Shown here: positions 32,691 through 35,635 of the stretch, one piece after another
Numbering within the stretch: the stretch's first letter is position 1
Layout of the letters: each line of letters opens with the position of its first letter
From: Clostridia bacterium
GTDB taxonomy: Bacteria; Bacillota; Sulfobacillia; SLMV01
Length of the DNA stretch: 35,635 bases
Direction: 5' to 3'
Assembly: GCA_007136565.1 (NCBI GenBank)
Contig: SLGS01000038.1
Span: 1-35,635 of the forward strand
Notes under the pieces: model-generated
What the model saw: only the letters and a program-made list of their open reading frames with translations
What the model was told of the DNA's origin: nothing
Database searches by the model: none
Program-made: the position numbers and the translations under genes

Positions 32691-34022
32691 ATGAATCAGA
32701 ATATCAAGGACAGATTGCAGCAGGAGTGTCGGGATCAATCCATAGCGTTCGTCAAATTGCAGTTCACCGATATCATGGGCGCAACCAAGAACGTAACGAT
32801 CCCGGTGGAGCAGTTGCCCAAGGCCCTCGATGGCGACATCGCCTTCGATGGAGGATCCATCGAAGGTTTCGTTCGGATACAGGAATCGGACATGCTGCTC
32901 AAGCCCGATCCCGAGACTTTCGTCGTCTTCCCCTGGCTGACCAACGGTATGAAGACGGCTCGCCTGATGTGCGACATTACATGGCCCGATGGCACCCCCT
33001 TCGACGGGTGCCCGCGAACTATCCTGAAGAGGGTCCTAGGTCGAGCAGAGGAGATGGGGTACGTACCCAACGCCGGCCCGGAACCGGAATTCTTCCTCTT
33101 CAAGAGGGATCAAGATGGACGCCCCACCATTGAAGGACACGATCACGCCGGGTACTTCGACCTTCCTCCCCTCGATCGGGGCGAGGCCGCCCGCGAAGAC
33201 ATGGTCAGGAAGCTTTCGGACATGGGATTTGAGGTAGAGGCGGCTCACCACGAAGTGGCCCCGGCCCAGCACGAGATCGATTTCAAGTATGCTGATGCCG
33301 TAACCACGGCGGACAGGATCGCCACCTTCCGCTTCGTGGTGAGGACGGTGGCTCTGCAACACAACCTGCACGCAACGTTCATGCCAAAACCCAAGTTTGG
33401 TATTCCGGGTTCGGGCATGCACGTGCACCTGTCCCTATTCGATTCCGAGGGCAACGCCTTTTTTGACGAGAACGCCGAGGATTCGTTGAGCGACACATGT
33501 TACAGTTTCTTGGCTGGAGTTATGCGTAACTGCAGGGAGTTTACCGCGATCACCAATCCCCTGGTCAACTCGTATAAGCGCCTCGTTCCGGGATTCGAGG
33601 CACCGGTATACATCGCTTGGTCGCGCGGGAACAGAAGCCCATTGATCCGCGTCCCTGCGCGCAGAGGCGTGGGTACCAGATTGGAGGTCAGGAGCCCGGA
33701 TCCCGCTTGTAACCCGTACCTGGCCCTTGCGGTGATAATCTCCGCAGGTCTCGACGGCATCGATGAGGCCCTCAAGCCCAGCGAGCCGGTGGACGACAAT
33801 ATCTACGAGATGGGTCTGGAGGAGAGGCGGGAGAGGGGGATAGATTCCCTACCCGGCACCCTGGCGGAAGCCCTTTCGGAGATGAGAGAGAGTGATCTGG
33901 TGCGCCGGGTTCTGGGTGATCACATCGTGGATCGCTTCCTCGCCGCCAAACAGATCGAGTGGGACGATTACAGGACCAAGGTCCATCAGTGGGAACTCGA
34001 CCGGTACCTGGGTGCGTACTGA
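32691..34022 (+). CDS. glnA: Glutamine synthetase, class I-alpha
   Basis: A 443-residue enzyme that makes glutamine from glutamate, ammonia and ATP, active as a dodecamer. Active site motifs are FDGGSIEGFVR (52-62), PEPEFFLF near 129, HHEVAPAQHEIDFKYAD near 186, KPKFGIPGSGMHVHLSLF near 228 and SPLIRVPARRG near 318. The region corresponding to the adenylylation loop reads NIYEMGLEERRERG, as in Bacillus-type I-alpha enzymes, without the tyrosine loop of I-beta enzymes. Arg62 matches the feedback-control residue of the Bacillus enzyme. ATG 32691 has GGGGG 5-9 bases upstream. It is convergent with lexA, 25 bases apart, with no terminator in between. No GlnR gene or clear GlnR site was seen. Confidence 0.97.
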   Translation: MNQNIKDRLQQECRDQSIAFVKLQFTDIMGATKNVTIPVEQLPKALDGDIAFDGGSIEGFVRIQESDMLLKPDPETFVVFPWLTNGMKTARLMCDITWPDGTPFDGCPRTILKRVLGRAEEMGYVPNAGPEPEFFLFKRDQDGRPTIEGHDHAGYFDLPPLDRGEAAREDMVRKLSDMGFEVEAAHHEVAPAQHEIDFKYADAVTTADRIATFRFVVRTVALQHNLHATFMPKPKFGIPGSGMHVHLSLFDSEGNAFFDENAEDSLSDTCYSFLAGVMRNCREFTAITNPLVNSYKRLVPGFEAPVYIAWSRGNRSPLIRVPARRGVGTRLEVRSPDPACNPYLALAVIISAGLDGIDEALKPSEPVDDNIYEMGLEERRERGIDSLPGTLAEALSEMRESDLVRRVLGDHIVDRFLAAKQIEWDDYRTKVHQWELDRYLGAY

Positions 34023-34047
34023 TCGGCGCAAGGATGGGACGCTGAGA

Positions 34048-34677
34048 TCACAGCGTTCTAAATAGCCCGACAACGATCCCGAGAACGGTTACATCCCGGG
34101 TCACAATAGGATCCATAAAGCGGTTCTCCGGTTGCAGGCGGATGCTATCTTCTTCTCGGAAGAACCGCTTTACCGTGGCCTCTTCGTCTCCGACCAGGGC
34201 AACGACGATGTCTCCATCGCGAGCGTGGTCTTGCTTACGAACCACTACGGTGTCTCCGTCTAGGATTCCGGCATCCACCATACTCGAACCGCGAACTCTT
34301 AGTAGGAACATTCCATCTTCATTACCCTTGGTTAGGCTGCGGGGCAGCGGCAGGTACTCTTCGATGTTTTCCACGGCGAGAATTGGCGCTCCGGCCGTGA
34401 CGCTACCGACCAGGGGCACGGGTATCACGTCATCGATGGTCATCGGCGTCATCCCGGAATCGTCCATGACGATTTCGATGGCTCGACCCTTGGCGGCATC
34501 GCGTCGGATATATCCTTTGGACTCCAGGCTGGCCAGATGGCTGTGTACCGTCGACGGAGACTTCAATCCCACGCCGCGGCAAATCTCCCTTACGGAAGGC
34601 GGATAACCTTGACTCCGCGTATTCTCAATGATGTAAGACAAAACATCGCGCTGTCGTCCCGTTAGTTCGGAAGACAC
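34048..34677 (-). CDS. lexA: LexA SOS repressor
   Basis: A 209-residue repressor of DNA-damage genes. The winged helix domain is N-terminal (LTGRQRDVLSYI, PPSVREICRGVGLKSPSTVHSHL). The C-terminal S24 protease domain has the cleavage site VTAGAP (Ala95-Gly96), the nucleophile Ser132 in RGSSM and the base Lys170 in EATVKRF, all intact, so RecA-stimulated self-cleavage should work. GTG 34677 has AGGTGA about 7 bases upstream. The SOS box at 34735-34748 lies 58 bases before the start and overlaps the promoter, giving autoregulation. The gene lies downstream of, and on the same strand as, the YneA-like gene; in Bacillus the two are divergent. Confidence 0.97.
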   Translation of the reverse strand: MSSELTGRQRDVLSYIIENTRSQGYPPSVREICRGVGLKSPSTVHSHLASLESKGYIRRDAAKGRAIEIVMDDSGMTPMTIDDVIPVPLVGSVTAGAPILAVENIEEYLPLPRSLTKGNEDGMFLLRVRGSSMVDAGILDGDTVVVRKQDHARDGDIVVALVGDEEATVKRFFREEDSIRLQPENRFMDPIVTRDVTVLGIVVGLFRTL

Positions 34678-34709
34678 CTGCCGTCACCTGCCTTTCACCA
34701 TACCCATGA

Positions 34710-34748
34710 AGTATAGCACAGTTTCACGCATATAGAAACATACGTTCG
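34710..34748 (-). promoter_or_regulatory. lexA promoter with SOS box
   Basis: On the minus strand CGAACGTATGTTTC (34748-34735) fits the Bacillus SOS consensus CGAACRNRYGTTYC at every position. A TATACT -10 (34715-34710) stands 17 bases from a weak -35 TTTCTA (34738-34733) that the box overlaps. A second possible -35, TTGATA at 34755-34750, would place the box in the spacer of a promoter with a poor -10. Either way LexA would block transcription of its own gene. Confidence 0.85.
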
Positions 34749-34751
34749 ATA

Positions 34752-35039
34752 TCAACGGACCCCGCCGGGAACGATAAGAACCTGTCCGGGTTGGATCGAA
34801 TAGTCGGTCAGACCGTTCATCTGTTCGATTTCGTAAACTACTCGCCTGGTATCTACGCCCTCCACACCGTACTGGGACGCGATGCTCCACACGGTGTCGC
34901 CCGATGCCACGACGACCTCGATCGGCTCCCCTTGCAAATCCGAACTACTGGCTTCGGAAGCGGTGGCCAAGGATAGGGTTAGGGATAGTGCCAAGCCAAA
35001 CGCGACACAAACGATTAGGTAGATGTTCAAGACTTTCAT
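34752..35039 (-). CDS. yneA: YneA-like LysM protein, probable SOS cell-division inhibitor
   Basis: A 95-residue secreted or membrane-anchored protein. A hydrophobic N-terminal segment (about residues 5-26) acts as signal or anchor. A single LysM domain (about 40-92: VASGDTVWSIASQYG, then VYEIEQMNGL and IQPGQVLIVP) should bind peptidoglycan. Size, layout and position beside lexA match YneA, the protein that stops septation during the SOS response in Bacillus. ATG 35039 follows GGAGGG by 6 bases; GTG 35043-35045 is too close to that site. Two SOS boxes lie upstream, one inside the promoter. Its stop overlaps a possible lexA -35. The sequence identity to YneA is by pattern; LysM domains occur in many wall proteins, but the regulation supports the call. 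Confidence 0.87.
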   Translation of the reverse strand: MKVLNIYLIVCVAFGLALSLTLSLATASEASSSDLQGEPIEVVVASGDTVWSIASQYGVEGVDTRRVVYEIEQMNGLTDYSIQPGQVLIVPGGVR

Positions 35040-35054
35040 GCCCACCCTCCAATC

Positions 35055-35066
35055 GAACTAATGTTC
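35055..35066 (-). promoter_or_regulatory. SOS box 1 before yneA-like gene (downstream operator)
   Basis: GAACATTAGTTC on the minus strand (35066-35055) is a perfect GAAC-N4-GTTC site, flanked by G on its 3' side. It lies 8-19 bases after the predicted -10, in the initially transcribed region, just before the GGAGGG ribosome binding site. LexA bound here would act as a road-block or co-operate with the upstream box. Confidence 0.85.
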
Positions 35067-35073
35067 TGTATCA

Positions 35074-35102
35074 ATGGTATCTAGAACAAGTGTTCGAGTC
35101 AA
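35074..35102 (-). promoter_or_regulatory. yneA-like promoter with SOS box 2 in the spacer
   Basis: On the minus strand TTGACT (35102-35097) is a good -35, followed by a 17-base spacer and TACCAT (35079-35074) as -10. The spacer contains GAACACTTGTTC (35095-35084), a perfect GAAC-N4-GTTC, with CG before it as in the Bacillus consensus. LexA binding would cover the whole promoter. The centres of the two boxes are 29 bases apart, just under three helical turns. Confidence 0.88.
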
Positions 35103-35204
35103 TGCCCGCTCCGCTCGAATTTTTTGGGAGGAGTACTGGGTCTTTGGGAGAAATCTAACCTGCTGGTGCGAAGTCTGGTGAAGAATAAGGGGAGCGGTGC
35201 TAAC

Positions 35205-35635
35205 TTGAACGACCACGTCGTGCCCTCTAGAACCCAACGTCACAATCGGAGGAAGTTACATCCTTTGGTGTTGTTATTGTTGGGTTCCGGTTGGTTGTTA
35301 ATCCTGGCCATATCGCTATATCTGGCGTCCGTCTGGATGGCGGTGGCTCCCGGAGAAGATATCGTGACTCCCGAGGAAGCACTCTTCGTCTTGAATAATG
35401 AGCCGGTGGAATCCCTTCGTCCCCATTGGGACGAAGTAGGAGACCTATTTCTTCCCGTGGAGTTATTGTCGGAGCACCTAGATCTTGAACTTCACTGGGA
35501 GGGTGACGGTGACCAAACTCCGTCGAAGCTGATATGGACCGCTCGCGAGCATCTACTGGAGATGCGCCCCGGTGATAGGGTGGCTCTGCTAGATGGCGAG
35601 CCCATCGATCTGATTATCCCGGCCAAGCAGGTGGA
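35205..35635 (+). CDS. Membrane-anchored protein with copper amine oxidase N-like domain, 3' end missing
   Basis: An open frame of 143 codons that runs off the window end with no stop. TTG 35205 is the likely start, with AAGGGGAG about 10 bases upstream. The first 20 residues are basic (RTQRHNRRKLH). A membrane helix follows (LVLLLLGSGWLLILAISLYLASVWMAV, about residues 22-48). The outside part has FLPVELLSEHLDLELHWEG near 85-103 and ends near VALLDGEPIDLIIPAKQV. This resembles the copper amine oxidase N-terminal-like domain, a wall-associated module common in Gram-positive surface proteins and unrelated to oxidase activity. The catalytic part, if any, lies beyond the window. It diverges from the SOS-controlled LysM gene, so the region between could regulate both. 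Confidence 0.72.
   Translation, partial: MNDHVVPSRTQRHNRRKLHPLVLLLLGSGWLLILAISLYLASVWMAVAPGEDIVTPEEALFVLNNEPVESLRPHWDEVGDLFLPVELLSEHLDLELHWEGDGDQTPSKLIWTAREHLLEMRPGDRVALLDGEPIDLIIPAKQV

Noticed and set aside
1..35635. CRISPR array, tRNA genes, insertion sequences or prophage
   Set aside because: No regularly spaced repeats, cloverleaf-like sequences, transposase or phage protein motifs were seen; genes fill almost all of the window.

Overview
The window looks like a chromosomal segment of a GC-rich, probably anaerobic member of the Bacillota. Four things point there: a LexA/YneA SOS module with Bacillus-type GAAC-N4-GTTC operators, a class I-alpha glutamine synthetase of the Bacillus type, a YhaO/YhaN nuclease pair in place of classical SbcCD, and strong purine-rich ribosome binding sites with many TTG and GTG starts. 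A group 3b-like NiFe hydrogenase, a carbamate kinase and many peptide and amino acid degrading enzymes suggest a fermentative, peptide-using life. The lineage is inferred from gene content only. No tRNA, rRNA, CRISPR array, insertion sequence or prophage was recognised.

Layout. 1-3.2 kb: a four-gene cytosolic NiFe (sulf)hydrogenase operon, beta (5' end cut off)-gamma-delta-alpha. 3.3-4.8 kb: a small unrecognised protein and carbamate kinase, closed by a hairpin. 5.0-8.6 kb, minus strand: a peptide ABC transporter (binding lipoprotein and two permeases, no ATPase) with a very stable hairpin after the binding-protein gene. A 0.5 kb non-coding stretch follows. 9.0-11.2 kb: methionine gamma-lyase (minus) diverges from an M55 D-aminopeptidase (plus). 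11.3-14.1 kb: pyruvate kinase, ArgR, and a convergent Gx/HepI-type membrane protein. 14.2-26.2 kb: a run of eleven plus-strand genes: CapA-like phosphatase, 3-methyladenine glycosylase, two-subunit methylmalonyl-CoA mutase, MeaB, epimerase, membrane-anchored 5'-nucleotidase, MlrC, threonine dehydratase-like enzyme, LarA-like protein and a cobalamin adenosyltransferase. 26.2-31.2 kb, minus strand: YhaO-like nuclease, YhaN-like SMC ATPase and a metal-dependent cyclase, overlapping at both junctions. 31.4-34.0 kb: HflX and glutamine synthetase. 34.0-35.1 kb, minus strand: a YneA-like LysM division inhibitor and LexA in tandem, each with SOS boxes. 35.2 kb to the end: the start of a divergent membrane-anchored protein that runs out of the window.

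How it fits together. The transporter, M55 peptidase, methionine gamma-lyase, threonine dehydratase-like enzyme, LarA-like protein and MlrC are consistent with uptake and breakdown of peptides and amino or hydroxy acids. Methionine and threonine both give 2-oxobutyrate, a source of propionyl-CoA, and the AdoCbl mutase set links propionyl/methylmalonyl-CoA to succinyl-CoA. The adenosyltransferase in the same run could supply that mutase's cofactor. Pyruvate kinase, carbamate kinase and the hydrogenase fit energy conservation and redox balance. The right end is a DNA-damage and nitrogen block, where the best regulatory evidence in the window lies: two SOS operators in front of the LysM gene, one of them filling the gap between -35 and -10.
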